NCBI GenBank assembly: GCA_934464775.1
Contig: CAKSKG010000015.1
Coordinates: 1 to 54,272 of the forward strand
Direction of reading: 5' to 3'
DNA length: 54,272 nt
Source: an uncultured Oscillospiraceae bacterium
GTDB taxonomy: Bacteria > Bacillota > Clostridia > Oscillospirales > Ruminococcaceae
The notes beneath the pieces were generated by a model, which made no database searches, had not been told where the DNA came from, and saw nothing but the letters and a program-made list of their open reading frames with translations. The translations under genes and the position numbers were made by a program. Positions 1 to 7,685 of the stretch are shown here, one piece after another; the stretch's first letter is position 1, and every line of letters begins with the position of its first letter.

Positions 1-58
1 CTCACAAACGCCGAAAATACTTGGTTGGTGACGACCCGGGAAAATAGGACTGTGCCGG
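1..58 (+). rRNA. 5S rRNA, 3' end (partial)
   Basis: The first 58 bases match the 3' half of a Clostridia 5S rRNA: the CGCCGAAAATACTTGG block, the GGTGACGACCCGGG block and the closing TAGGACTGTGCCGG end. The 5' half lies outside the window. A rho-independent terminator follows within ten bases, so this is the end of an rRNA operon. Confidence 0.85.
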
Positions 59-65
59 AATTTTC

Positions 66-102
66 AGCAGTTAAGACTTTTGTCTTGGCTGCTTTTTATT
101 TT
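66..102 (+). terminator. rRNA operon terminator
   Basis: A 12-bp stem (AGCAGTTAAGAC pairing with GTCTTGGCTGCT through two G-U pairs) with a short T loop is followed by a T-rich tract. It sits just after the 5S end. Confidence 0.85.
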
Positions 103-115
103 GCGGATAAAAATA

Positions 116-144
116 TTGACAAACAATTAATAATATGATAATAT
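116..144 (+). promoter_or_regulatory. sigma-A promoter of the secreted repeat protein gene
   Basis: TTGACA (116-121) and TAATAT (139-144) are separated by exactly 17 bp. They lie about 30 bp upstream of the start codon at 176. Confidence 0.8.
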
Positions 145-175
145 AAGTATAATGCATATTATTGGAGGTAATGAC

Positions 176-928
176 ATGAATAAAATTACAAAAAAGCTGC
201 TCACTGTCGGAGCAGCTGTATGTGCGGCTGTGGTTATGGGTATATCGGCTTCGGCGCAGGAAACGGTTGATACACCTGCAACGGGTTGGGTCTATACAGA
301 TGAGGGCACACGGTTTATACGCGAGGACGGCTCCTTTGTTACGGGCTGGGTCAGAGATACCGCAGGCAACAGGTTTTATTTCTGCAAAAACGGAATACGT
401 GCCGAAAACAAGACGTTTATCATCAAAGATGAGGTGTACCGTTTTGATGAGCGAGGAAGAGTCATCACCGATGAAGTTGATGTTCAGAGCTTGACTTCTT
501 CGTTTGAGGGCTATGATTTTGGTACTCACTGCACTGTTACGCTGGGACAGAAGGGACAGGCCAATGCCAAGCTTGTCGGTCATGTTCCGCTGACATATAT
601 AGCTGATGCAGTCATTGGAATTGACGGTTACGGCAGCAACTATGCAGCAAATGTTTTCTCGTCATATGACAATAACGGCAATCTTTTTGCTTGGGGAATG
701 CTTATTCCTCTGGGCGAGGGCGGAAAAGATATCTTTGACGGAACGATCGGCGTCTTTAAGGAGATGTATTCGGACTACGGCAGCTATAAGGAAGTTGATA
801 ACGGTGTGATCTATATAGTTGACAGCATGGTGCTGTATATGTCCTATGAAGATGATGATTCGATGTTCATATTTACATTTGACATTGATTTGTGGCCCGA
901 TTATCTTGATGTATCGGAGCTTGTTTAA
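176..928 (+). CDS. Secreted protein with cell-wall/choline-binding-type repeats
   Basis: The 250-residue product begins MNKITKKLL and has a clear signal peptide ending near ISASA-Q at about residue 26. The start at 176 was chosen because GGAGGT lies 6 bases upstream; an ATG at 152 precedes this site and is unlikely. Residues 37-95 hold aromatic/Gly repeats (GWVYTDEGTRFI, GWVRDTAGNRFYF, DEVYRFDERGRV) like the cell-wall or glucan-binding repeats of secreted Firmicute proteins. The C-terminal ~150 residues are not recognised. It has its own promoter and a terminator shared with the convergent next gene, so it is monocistronic. It probably acts at the cell surface; its ligand is unknown. Confidence 0.75.
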   Translation: MNKITKKLLTVGAAVCAAVVMGISASAQETVDTPATGWVYTDEGTRFIREDGSFVTGWVRDTAGNRFYFCKNGIRAENKTFIIKDEVYRFDERGRVITDEVDVQSLTSSFEGYDFGTHCTVTLGQKGQANAKLVGHVPLTYIADAVIGIDGYGSNYAANVFSSYDNNGNLFAWGMLIPLGEGGKDIFDGTIGVFKEMYSDYGSYKEVDNGVIYIVDSMVLYMSYEDDDSMFIFTFDIDLWPDYLDVSELV

Positions 929-951
929 TAAATATAAATAATGATACAAAA

Positions 952-985
952 ACGCCGCTCGGTTGACCCGAACGGCGCTTCTTTA
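952..985. terminator. Bidirectional terminator between convergent genes
   Basis: GCCGCTCGG pairs with CCGAACGGC (one mismatch) around a short loop. Flanking A-rich and T-rich tracts would let it serve both the upstream plus-strand gene and the minus-strand gene ending at 983. Confidence 0.7.
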
Positions 986-1366
986 TATTGCTGTGTTTAT
1001 GTAGTCCGAAAGCTCGGCAAATTCTGTCGGTGCGTATTCCACAGTATATTTATATACTGCCGCAGGTTCATATTCAAATGAATCCATATCCATGACGCTT
1101 ACCTGGATTATAACGTATATTATATAGATCAGCGAATACACGGCAGGGATAAGAAATACAAAGCCGAGAATGCGCAGCACGATATACGATGTCTTTTTTG
1201 CGGGTATGCCGCTTTCGGTGAGACTGATGTACTTCTTTTTCTTTGATGCCGATATTATGAAGAAAACTATTGCAAGCACGGTGCAGAATGCAATTATTGT
1301 TCCTATTATTATAAACGCAATTGCCGCCATGCCGAGTATACTTAATAAAATTCCCATGAATGCCAT
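983..1366 (-). CDS. Small membrane protein, unknown function
   Basis: The 127-residue protein has three hydrophobic stretches: residues 1-40 (two closely spaced helices), then after a KKKK cytoplasmic patch another helix pair at about 64-90. A short hydrophilic C-terminus follows. I do not recognise the family. An A/G-rich site (AAAGGGG) precedes the ATG. It is the last gene of a minus-strand run starting at rimO and lies 28 bp after coaBC, so it is probably co-transcribed. Confidence 0.6.
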   Translation of the reverse strand: MAFMGILLSILGMAAIAFIIIGTIIAFCTVLAIVFFIISASKKKKYISLTESGIPAKKTSYIVLRILGFVFLIPAVYSLIYIIYVIIQVSVMDMDSFEYEPAAVYKYTVEYAPTEFAELSDYINTAI

Positions 1367-1394
1367 ATTTTTACTACCCCTTTTTGTCGTTATT

Positions 1395-2600
1395 TTATGC
1401 TTTTTTTGGTGATGTTATGCTGAGTATCTTATCAAAAATTGCATGAGCCGCCGCTTCCTTGCTCATAAGCTCAAGCTTTGTTTCATCATTTTTGGTAATC
1501 ATAGTGATGATATTTGTATCGGTTCCGAAGCCTGCGCCGCTTTCACGGAGCGAATTTGCGCATATCATATCCAGTTTCTTGCTTTCAAGCTTTCTGCGGC
1601 TGTTTTCAAGAACATTTTCAGTCTCCATGGAGAATCCGCAGAGGAACTGACCTTCGGGCTTATGCTCGCCCAGATATTTTATGATATCTGCCGTGCGTTC
1701 AAGCTTTATCACGCTTTCACCGTCGGTCTTTTTGATCTTCTCGGCGGCAGTTTCGGCAGGACGGTAATCCGCTACAGCCGCCGCCTTGATTATGATATCC
1801 TGCTTGGGTGCCGCGGAGGTGACTGCTTCAAACATATCCGCCGCGGAGGTGACGTTTATCATATTTACAAAGGGCGGACAGCGGAGAGCTGTTTTGCCCG
1901 AAACGAGGGTGACTTCCGCTCCGCGGAGCATTGCGTCCATTGCAAGGGCATAGCCCATTTTTCCCGATGAATGATTTGTGATATAGCGCACGGGATCTAT
2001 TGCTTCCTGTGTTGCGCCTGCTGTCACAAGCACACGCTTTCCCACAAGGTCTTTTTCCATAGCTATCTCACGGAGGATATATTCCAGCAGGACCTGCTCG
2101 GAGGGCATTTTTCCGTCGCCCGTATCGCCGTTTGCAAGCATTCCTCTGTCGGGTTCGACTATCTCATAGCCGAATCGGCGGAGCTTTTCAATGTTATCCT
2201 GAACGATAGGATTATGAAACATATTATGATTCATTGCAGGGGAGACGATCTTTTTGCAGGGGCACGCCATTACAGTGGTCGTGAGCATATCATCGGCTAT
2301 GCCGTTGGCGATCTTTCCGATAACATTTGCGCTTGCGGGAGCTATCATTACAACATCTGCCTGCTTTGCAAGTGCAACGTGCTCAACGCTGTATTCAAAA
2401 TTGCGGTCAAAGGTGTCGATAAGGCACTTGTTCTGAGTGAGCGTTTCAAAGGTCATAGGCGTGATGAAATTCTGTGCATTCGGGGTCATAAGTACATGGA
2501 CAGTGCAGTTCATTTTTTTCAGCATACGGGCAAGATTGGGTATCTTATAGGCCGCAATGCTTCCCGTTACGCAAAGGAGGACGGTTTTTCCTGTCAGCAT
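1395..2600 (-). CDS. coaBC: Bifunctional phosphopantothenoylcysteine decarboxylase / phosphopantothenate-cysteine ligase
   Basis: This 401-residue fusion carries out two steps of coenzyme A synthesis: cysteine addition to 4'-phosphopantothenate (CoaB, C-terminal) and decarboxylation to 4'-phosphopantetheine (CoaC, N-terminal flavoprotein). The start at 2600 (MLTGKTVLL) follows an AAAGGA site; the frame stays open further upstream but those codons do not look like CoaC. Visible motifs are the flavin-binding GSIAAYK at residues 13-19, the SPAMNHNMFHNP decarboxylase motif, and in CoaB the THSSGKMG-like nucleotide motif (TNHSSGKMGYALA). Length is normal for the family. Confidence 0.95.
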   Translation of the reverse strand: MLTGKTVLLCVTGSIAAYKIPNLARMLKKMNCTVHVLMTPNAQNFITPMTFETLTQNKCLIDTFDRNFEYSVEHVALAKQADVVMIAPASANVIGKIANGIADDMLTTTVMACPCKKIVSPAMNHNMFHNPIVQDNIEKLRRFGYEIVEPDRGMLANGDTGDGKMPSEQVLLEYILREIAMEKDLVGKRVLVTAGATQEAIDPVRYITNHSSGKMGYALAMDAMLRGAEVTLVSGKTALRCPPFVNMINVTSAADMFEAVTSAAPKQDIIIKAAAVADYRPAETAAEKIKKTDGESVIKLERTADIIKYLGEHKPEGQFLCGFSMETENVLENSRRKLESKKLDMICANSLRESGAGFGTDTNIITMITKNDETKLELMSKEAAAHAIFDKILSITSPKKA

Positions 2601-2638
2601 TTTTCTGCATTCCTTTCTGTTTTCGGATATAAAATTAT

Positions 2639-2676
2639 AGTGAATAGTCTGTCTTTTCGGGGATAAACTATTCACT
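2639..2676. other. Hairpin between pgsA and coaBC
   Basis: A perfect 10-bp inverted repeat (AGTGAATAGT / ACTATTCACT) with an 18-nt loop lies in the 90-bp gap between pgsA and coaBC. It has a T-run only on the plus side, so in the transcribed (minus) direction it is a weak terminator at best. It may be a processing site or partial attenuator. Confidence 0.45.
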
Positions 2677-2692
2677 GTTTTAATTGGAATTA

Positions 2693-3259
2693 TTATTTTG
2701 TCGGGTCGATATAGCTGCTGTAAGCCTTGAGATAAACTCCGCCCGAAATTACAGTAAGTGCCGCGGATATCCAGATCAGCACCTGTTCGGTAATAACAAG
2801 CCAGCTGTCATAAGCTGCGGGATCGCTGCCGAAAATAACTCCGAAAAGAAGTATCGCAACGATAGCGACCATTGTAAATGCTGTTTTCAGCTTGCCCCAG
2901 ATGTTGGCGGGAACTACAACTCCCTCGCCTGCGGTGACAAGCCTCAGTCCGGATACCATGAATTCACGGGCAATGATTATCAGCACGGGAACTGCTCCCG
3001 CAAGTCCCAGCTTTACAAAGCATACAAGCGCCGATACCACAAGCACCTTGTCCGCAAGGGGATCAAGGAATTTTCCGAAATTGGTTATCAGATTTCTGCT
3101 TCTGGCGATGTGTCCGTCAAGGGCGTCCGTGATGCTTGCGATTATAAACACCGCCAGCGCAAACGCCATTGTGTACGGAACGATGTCCGTCAGCAGGAAA
3201 AATATGAAGAACGGAACCAGAATAACTCTGGCAAGAGTAAGCTTATTCGGCAGATTCAT
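2693..3259 (-). CDS. pgsA: CDP-diacylglycerol-glycerol-3-phosphate 3-phosphatidyltransferase
   Basis: PgsA transfers a phosphatidyl group from CDP-diacylglycerol to glycerol-3-phosphate, the committed step to phosphatidylglycerol, in the cytoplasmic membrane. The 188-residue product begins MNLPNKLTLAR, typical of the family. It carries the CDP-alcohol phosphatidyltransferase signature (DALDGHIAR then eight residues, G-x3-D-x3-D ending LDPLADK). Several transmembrane helices are evident. The ATG at 3259 was chosen over a TTG at 3274 because GGAGAGG sits six bases upstream. The start lies inside the end of rimO (17-bp overlap), indicating translational coupling. Confidence 0.93.
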   Translation of the reverse strand: MNLPNKLTLARVILVPFFIFFLLTDIVPYTMAFALAVFIIASITDALDGHIARSRNLITNFGKFLDPLADKVLVVSALVCFVKLGLAGAVPVLIIIAREFMVSGLRLVTAGEGVVVPANIWGKLKTAFTMVAIVAILLFGVIFGSDPAAYDSWLVITEQVLIWISAALTVISGGVYLKAYSSYIDPTK

Positions 3260-4589
3260 CGTAAACCTCTCCAATCAAGTCATAATCCATAACAGATGTA
3301 ATTTTTACTTTCAGGAACAGACCGGGCACAAGGCGGCGCTTGGGAGATGTGAAGAATATCTTTCCGTCGATATCGGGTGCGTCCATTGCGGAGCGGCCGA
3401 AATAGCAGTCGCCGTAGCGGTCGAAGCCCTCGGTAACAACTTCAATAACCTTGCCCTCAAGCTCAACGTTCTTTTCGTTGGCAATTATCATCTGCTGTTC
3501 CATGATGATGTCTGCACGGTGCTGCTTAACGTCCTCTTCAAGCTGTCCGTCCATTGCGGCAGCGGGAGTGTCCTCCTCGGCGGAGTAGGGGAAGCAGCCA
3601 AGACGGTCGAAGCGCATATCAGACACAAAGTCCGCAAGACGGTTGAACTGCTCTTCGGTTTCACCGGGGAAGCCTGTGATAAGCGTTGTGCGGAGAGTGA
3701 TGCCGGGGATCTTTTCACGGATCTTCTTAAACAGCGCACGGAGCGATTCCTCATTGCCGGGACGGTACATACGTCTGAGTATTTCCTCGTCGCAGTGCTG
3801 AATGGGGATATCCATATACTTGACGATCTTGTCCTCACGGGCGAAAACGTCCAGCAGCTCGTCCGTTATTCTTTCGGGATAGAGATAAAGCACACGGAGC
3901 CATTTCAGCTGTTCGATCTTGCAGAGCTTTTCAAGCAGCTCGGGCAGAGCCTTTCTGCCGTAAAGATCTTCGCCGTAGCGTGTTGTGTCCTGTGCGATAA
4001 CGATTATCTCACGAACGCCGTATTCAACCATTTTTTCGGCTTCGGCGATGATATCCTCCATGGGAACGCTTCGGTATCTTCCTCTTATCTCGGGGATAGA
4101 GCAGTATGAACATTTGTTGTCGCAGCCCTCGGCTATCTTTAAGTATGAGAAGAAGGGGAGCGTTGTCTGGATACGTCCGCCCGTAAGGCACAGACCGTCC
4201 TTTACGCCGTAGCGCTCGATGTGATCCTCGCCGTCCAGCAGCTCGCTGATTATCTTAACGATATTGTCGTTGCAGCCGATACCCACAACAGCGTCGGCTT
4301 CGGGAATCTCTTTAAGTATTTCCTCACGGTATCTTTCCGCAAGGCAGCCTGTGATGATAACGTGCTTTATGCGGCCCTCTTTTTTGAGGGTGATAAATTC
4401 AAGTATCGTTTCGATAGCTTCTTCCTTTGCGGACTGGATAAATCCGCAGGTGTTTATTATTGCGATATCCGCAAGGGCAGCATCGCTGACCAGCTGATAT
4501 CCCGCTTCTCTTATTTTAAAAAGCATACGCTCGGCATCGACCTGATTTTTTGAGCAGCCCAGCGACACCATTCCTACTTTAACTGACAT
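3243..4589 (-). CDS. rimO: Ribosomal protein S12 methylthiotransferase RimO
   Basis: RimO is a radical-SAM enzyme that adds a methylthio group to an aspartate of ribosomal protein S12. The 448-residue protein has the N-terminal UPF0004 domain with three cluster cysteines (C12 in SLGCSKNQ, C48 in NTCGF, C82 in TGCLAERY). The radical-SAM CxxxCxxC motif follows near residue 155 (CDNKCSYCSIPEIRG), and there is a C-terminal TRAM-like domain. SLGCSKNQVD with YCSIPEIRGRYRS distinguishes RimO from MiaB. A strong AAGGAAGG site precedes the ATG. It is the first gene of the minus-strand run with pgsA and coaBC. Confidence 0.95.
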   Translation of the reverse strand: MSVKVGMVSLGCSKNQVDAERMLFKIREAGYQLVSDAALADIAIINTCGFIQSAKEEAIETILEFITLKKEGRIKHVIITGCLAERYREEILKEIPEADAVVGIGCNDNIVKIISELLDGEDHIERYGVKDGLCLTGGRIQTTLPFFSYLKIAEGCDNKCSYCSIPEIRGRYRSVPMEDIIAEAEKMVEYGVREIIVIAQDTTRYGEDLYGRKALPELLEKLCKIEQLKWLRVLYLYPERITDELLDVFAREDKIVKYMDIPIQHCDEEILRRMYRPGNEESLRALFKKIREKIPGITLRTTLITGFPGETEEQFNRLADFVSDMRFDRLGCFPYSAEEDTPAAAMDGQLEEDVKQHRADIIMEQQMIIANEKNVELEGKVIEVVTEGFDRYGDCYFGRSAMDAPDIDGKIFFTSPKRRLVPGLFLKVKITSVMDYDLIGEVYDESAE

Positions 4590-4708
4590 GGTATTCCTTC
4601 CTTTATAAATATAATCATATTATTATAACACGGCAAAACACATATTTCAAGCTTTTTTTATTAATTTTCGGCAGGTTAACAAATGTCTGCAAATGCTGAA
4701 TAAAATTC

Positions 4709-4737
4709 TTGCTTAAAGCTTTTGCGGGGATTATACT
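4709..4737 (+). promoter_or_regulatory. Probable promoter of araA
   Basis: TTGCTT (4709-4714) and TATACT (4732-4737) have a 17-bp spacer and lie about 50 bp upstream of the araA start. No obvious catabolite-repression or arabinose-repressor palindrome was seen. Confidence 0.55.
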
Positions 4738-4787
4738 TATTTCAGAAATGCATTATTTGCAAATGCCGATACGGAAAGGAAATTATC

Positions 4788-6257
4788 ATGAAGAAAATAT
4801 ACTTTATCACAGGAAGTCAGGGTCTTTACGGCGAGGAAACCCTTGCCCGTGCCGACAGGGACGCTCATGAAATGGCTGAATATATCAGCGGAAAAATGAC
4901 CGATATCTGCACAGTTGAGGCGCTGCCCGTTATACGCTGTGCGGCAGATGCGGAGGCTGCCTGCGTAAAGGCAGGTGCTGACAGCGACTGTATCGCCGTT
5001 ATCATGTGGATGCATACGTTCTCTCCCGCAAAAATGTGGATAAGAGGACTGAAAGCCCTCACAAAGCCTATGCTTCATCTTCACACACAGTACAACGAAA
5101 AGCTGCCCTATGACGATATCGACATGGATTTCATGAATCTGAACCAGTCCGCTCACGGCGACCGTGAATTCGGATTTATCTGCACCCGTCTCGGCATCAG
5201 ACGTGAGGTGGTCGCAGGCTATTATAAGCACGACAGCGTTATAGAAAAAATACGCCGCTTTGCACAGTGCGCCGCCGCAGTTGATTTCGGCAGAACAATG
5301 AAAACAGCCATGTTCGGCAATAATATGCGTGATGTTGCCGTTACCGACGGCGACCGTGTTGAGACGGAGATCCGTTACGGCTGGAACGTGAATTATTACG
5401 GTATCGGCGATCTTACCGATATCATTTCGGAGGTCACGGAAGCCGAGATAGATGCAAAAATGAAGGAATATTCCGAAAAATATGATATGAATACCGATAA
5501 TATTTCGGCTGTCCGCCGTCAGGCAGCATATCAGATCGGCATGGAAAAATTCATGGAGCGTGAGGGTGTTTCCGCATTCACCGATACATTCCAGGATCTT
5601 CACGGTCTGGAGCAGCTCCCCGGCATTGCCGTTCAGGATCTTATGGCAAAGGGCGTTGGCTTTGGTCCCGAGGGCGATTATAAAACAGGCTCGCTGGCTG
5701 CGGTTATGTGCAGAATGGCACAGGGCAGAAAGGGTGCAACAGGCTTTATGGAGGACTATACCTACGATCTCACCGAGGGCGAGGAGCTGGAGCTTGCGGC
5801 GCATATGCTGGAGGTATCTCCCGTTTTTGCCGCAGAAAAGCCCAAGATCGAGGTACACCCTCTGGGCATCGGCGGAAAATCCGACCCCGCACGTCTTGTA
5901 TTTGACGGCATCGAGGGTGATGGTATCGCAGTTTCCATGGTGGATATGGGCGACAGATTCCGTCTTGTCTGCGCAGATATCAAGCTTATCAAGCAGCCCA
6001 AGCCTATGCCAAAGCTGCCCGTTGCAAGGCTTATGTGGAAGCTGAAGCCCGATTTTGCAACAGGTGCGGCTGCATGGATATACGCAGGCGGAGCACATCA
6101 TGCGGTGGTATCTACTGCGCTCACTTCGGAGGATATCCGTCTTTTCGCAAAAATGACGGGCACGGAGCTTGTGCTTATCAATGATAAGACCGAGCTGAAT
6201 GCGTTTGAGCAGCAGCTGGAGATGCTTGACCTTAAAGCAAAGTTCGGAAACAGATAA
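4788..6257 (+). CDS. araA: L-arabinose isomerase
   Basis: AraA converts L-arabinose to L-ribulose in the cytoplasm and needs a divalent metal. The 489-residue product begins MKKIYFITGSQGLYG, close to family length (about 490-500). The start at 4788 follows GGAAAGGA; an upstream in-frame ATG at 4722 lacks a site. The N-terminal domain contains the conserved MWMHTFSPAKMWIRGL and HTQYNE segments, the centre GFGPEGDYKTGSLAAVM, and the C-terminal domain the WIYAGGAHHAV metal-ligand segment. It stands alone between a promoter and a terminator. The GH51 arabinofuranosidase at 47-48.4 kb could supply its substrate. Confidence 0.93.
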   Translation: MKKIYFITGSQGLYGEETLARADRDAHEMAEYISGKMTDICTVEALPVIRCAADAEAACVKAGADSDCIAVIMWMHTFSPAKMWIRGLKALTKPMLHLHTQYNEKLPYDDIDMDFMNLNQSAHGDREFGFICTRLGIRREVVAGYYKHDSVIEKIRRFAQCAAAVDFGRTMKTAMFGNNMRDVAVTDGDRVETEIRYGWNVNYYGIGDLTDIISEVTEAEIDAKMKEYSEKYDMNTDNISAVRRQAAYQIGMEKFMEREGVSAFTDTFQDLHGLEQLPGIAVQDLMAKGVGFGPEGDYKTGSLAAVMCRMAQGRKGATGFMEDYTYDLTEGEELELAAHMLEVSPVFAAEKPKIEVHPLGIGGKSDPARLVFDGIEGDGIAVSMVDMGDRFRLVCADIKLIKQPKPMPKLPVARLMWKLKPDFATGAAAWIYAGGAHHAVVSTALTSEDIRLFAKMTGTELVLINDKTELNAFEQQLEMLDLKAKFGNR

Positions 6258-6281
6258 TTTTCTGTAAGTTTTTCATAGACG

Positions 6282-6316
6282 AAAGGGGAACGTATCACGT
6301 TCCCCTTTGTTGTTTA
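6282..6316 (+). terminator. araA terminator
   Basis: A perfect 11-bp stem (AAAGGGGAACG / CGTTCCCCTTT) with a 5-nt loop is followed by TGTTGTTT. Confidence 0.85.
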
Positions 6317-6368
6317 TATTTGCCAAAAAAGTATGTTGAATAAAGCCGCTTTTATATTTTTGTATCTA

Positions 6369-6398
6369 TTGACAAACAGTGTTAGTCTATGCTATTAT
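6369..6398 (+). promoter_or_regulatory. Promoter P1 of the iron (feo) locus
   Basis: TTGACA (6369-6374) and TATTAT (6393-6398) are separated by 18 bp, upstream of the DUF2325 gene. A palindrome lies immediately downstream at the expected transcription start. Confidence 0.7.
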
Positions 6399-6404
6399 AT
6401 TTAT

Positions 6405-6421
6405 GTTAGCAATCGCTAACC
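6405..6421. promoter_or_regulatory. Candidate DtxR/IdeR-type operator O1
   Basis: GTTAGC and GCTAAC form a 6-4-6 palindrome placed over the predicted +1 of promoter P1. The TTAG...CTAACC outer half-sites match the general DtxR/IdeR box layout. A DtxR-like regulator gene closes this same locus. Assignment is inference. Confidence 0.5.
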
Positions 6422-6512
6422 AAAATTATATACGTATTTTTACAAGTGTTTTTATAGCCTGACCGATAAATTCGGCAGGCATATGACCCCGAACCGAAAG
6501 GAGAATTAAAAA

Positions 6513-6794
6513 ATGAGCGTAGTGGTGGTTGGCGGAAATGACCGCATGGCAACAAGATACAAGGAGATATGCAAGCAGTTCAACTGTAAGGCAAAGGTTT
6601 TTACGCAGATGCCTGCGGATTTTGAGAATAAGCTGGGAACGCCCGATCTTATGGTGGTATTTACCAATACCTGTTCACATAAAATGGTCATAAGCGTGAA
6701 CCAGAAGTCGGAAAAGCATAATATCCCCGTGGCAAGGATACACAGCGCCAGCGTCAGCGCTCTTAAAACAGTGCTTTCACAGCACTGCGTATGA
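6513..6794 (+). CDS. DUF2325 family protein
   Basis: The 93-residue protein begins MSVVVVGGND and matches the small DUF2325 family: an N-terminal GG(N/R)xR motif, a central FTNTCSHKM segment and a short C-terminal alpha/beta end, together one small Rossmann-like unit. A strong AAAGGAG site precedes the ATG. The biochemical role of the family is unknown to me. Position between an iron-box promoter and the feo genes suggests it is regulated by, or takes part in, iron homeostasis. A 258-bp gap with a second promoter separates it from feoA, so it can also be transcribed independently. Confidence 0.75.
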   Translation: MSVVVVGGNDRMATRYKEICKQFNCKAKVFTQMPADFENKLGTPDLMVVFTNTCSHKMVISVNQKSEKHNIPVARIHSASVSALKTVLSQHCV

Positions 6795-6903
6795 TGTATT
6801 TCATCAATTGTTGAAATTCCACATAATTTTTCCTGTGAGTTAGCCTTGAATAACTAAAATCAACAAAGTTGTCCCGCATTGCGAAAAAAATGTCGGAAAG
6901 GTA

Positions 6904-6932
6904 TTGACATTTTAGTTAGCATAGGATAATAT
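6904..6932 (+). promoter_or_regulatory. Promoter P2 of the feoAAB operon
   Basis: TTGACA (6904-6909) and TAATAT (6927-6932) with a 17-bp spacer. The spacer itself contains TTAGTTAGCATA, resembling a DtxR-box half-site. Confidence 0.75.
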
Positions 6933-6951
6933 AATTAATGCGGTAAGAAAA

Positions 6952-6992
6952 TTAGATTTGGCTAACCGCTTTTTTAAGGAAATATGGTTAGC
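6952..6992. promoter_or_regulatory. Candidate DtxR/IdeR-type operator O2
   Basis: TTAGATTTGGCTAACC (6952-6967) agrees with the DtxR/IdeR consensus TTAGGTTAGGCTAACC at 14 of 16 positions. A second half-site GGTTAGC (6986-6992) forms a 7-bp inverted repeat with GCTAACC (6961-6967). It lies just downstream of promoter P2, where a repressor would block elongation or initiation. Confidence 0.55.
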
Positions 6993-7052
6993 GGACGACA
7001 ATTAAAATAAGCCTATGGCAACCGTTCGTATACCGGGAAAGGAACTGATGTT

Positions 7053-7265
7053 ATGCTGCCCCTTACACTGGCAAATGTTGGCGAGGAAAATATGATAAAG
7101 AAGATCGGCGGAAGCCCCGATACAAGAAAATTCCTTGAAAATCTGGGATTTGTTGTGGGCGGAAACGTCACCGTCGTAAGCGAGATCAGCGGAAACGTTA
7201 TTGTTAACGTCAAGGAATCGAGAGTTGCCGTTTCAAAGGAAATGGCTGCCAAGATCATGGTCTGA
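7053..7265 (+). CDS. feoA: FeoA family protein (first copy)
   Basis: FeoA is a small cytoplasmic SH3-like protein that supports FeoB-dependent ferrous-iron uptake. This 70-residue copy begins MLPLTLANVGEENMIKKI and ends with the typical strand pattern GNVIVNVKESRVAVSKEMAAKIMV. An AAAGGA site precedes the ATG. It is the first gene after promoter P2 and is followed 55 bp later by a second, divergent FeoA. Having two separate FeoA genes upstream of FeoB is common in Clostridia. Confidence 0.88.
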   Translation: MLPLTLANVGEENMIKKIGGSPDTRKFLENLGFVVGGNVTVVSEISGNVIVNVKESRVAVSKEMAAKIMV

Positions 7266-7320
7266 CGTCTCAAAATAAGCTAAAAATGTGCCGCAGCGAT
7301 GCGGCGGAATGGAGGATATT

Positions 7321-7542
7321 ATGGCAACATTGAAGGGTGCGTCCGTAGGAAGCACAGTCAAGGTGAAGAAGCTTAACGGCGAGGGTGCCGTAAAGCGCAG
7401 AATAATGGATATGGGCATCACAAAGGGCACAGAGATCTATATCCGCAAGGTGGCTCCTCTGGGCGACCCCGTTGAGGTAACGGTAAGAGGCTATGAGCTT
7501 TCTCTCCGTAAGGCCGATGCGGAAATGATCGAGCTTGAATAA
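7321..7542 (+). CDS. feoA: FeoA family protein (second copy)
   Basis: This 73-residue FeoA-domain protein begins MATLKGASVGSTVKVKKL. The start at 7321 is set by GGAGGA eight bases upstream rather than the earlier in-frame ATG. It shows the conserved RRIMDMGITKGTEIYIRKVAPLGDP core and ends RGYELSLRKADAEMIELE, which is closer to the classical FeoA than its neighbour. It is probably co-transcribed with feoB, which begins 143 bp downstream; that gap holds no clear terminator. Confidence 0.9.
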   Translation: MATLKGASVGSTVKVKKLNGEGAVKRRIMDMGITKGTEIYIRKVAPLGDPVEVTVRGYELSLRKADAEMIELE

Positions 7543-7685
7543 CAGACGTTACATAGCTTGCTTTAACGGGCTGCGGTGCGCCCAAGGGTTATACACCGCT
7601 TACAAAAGTTAACAAATGCTTATGCATTTTCATAATGCCGATATACACAGACATGAATCGTATTTCGGCGGAAAGGATTAGAATA

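Noticed and set aside
4737..6101. Long open frame on the minus strand opposite araA (454 codons), and similar long antisense frames opposite rimO, purC, purF and feoB
   Set aside because: They lie fully antisense to clear enzymes, have His/Cys-rich low-complexity composition and no ribosome site; they arise from codon bias.
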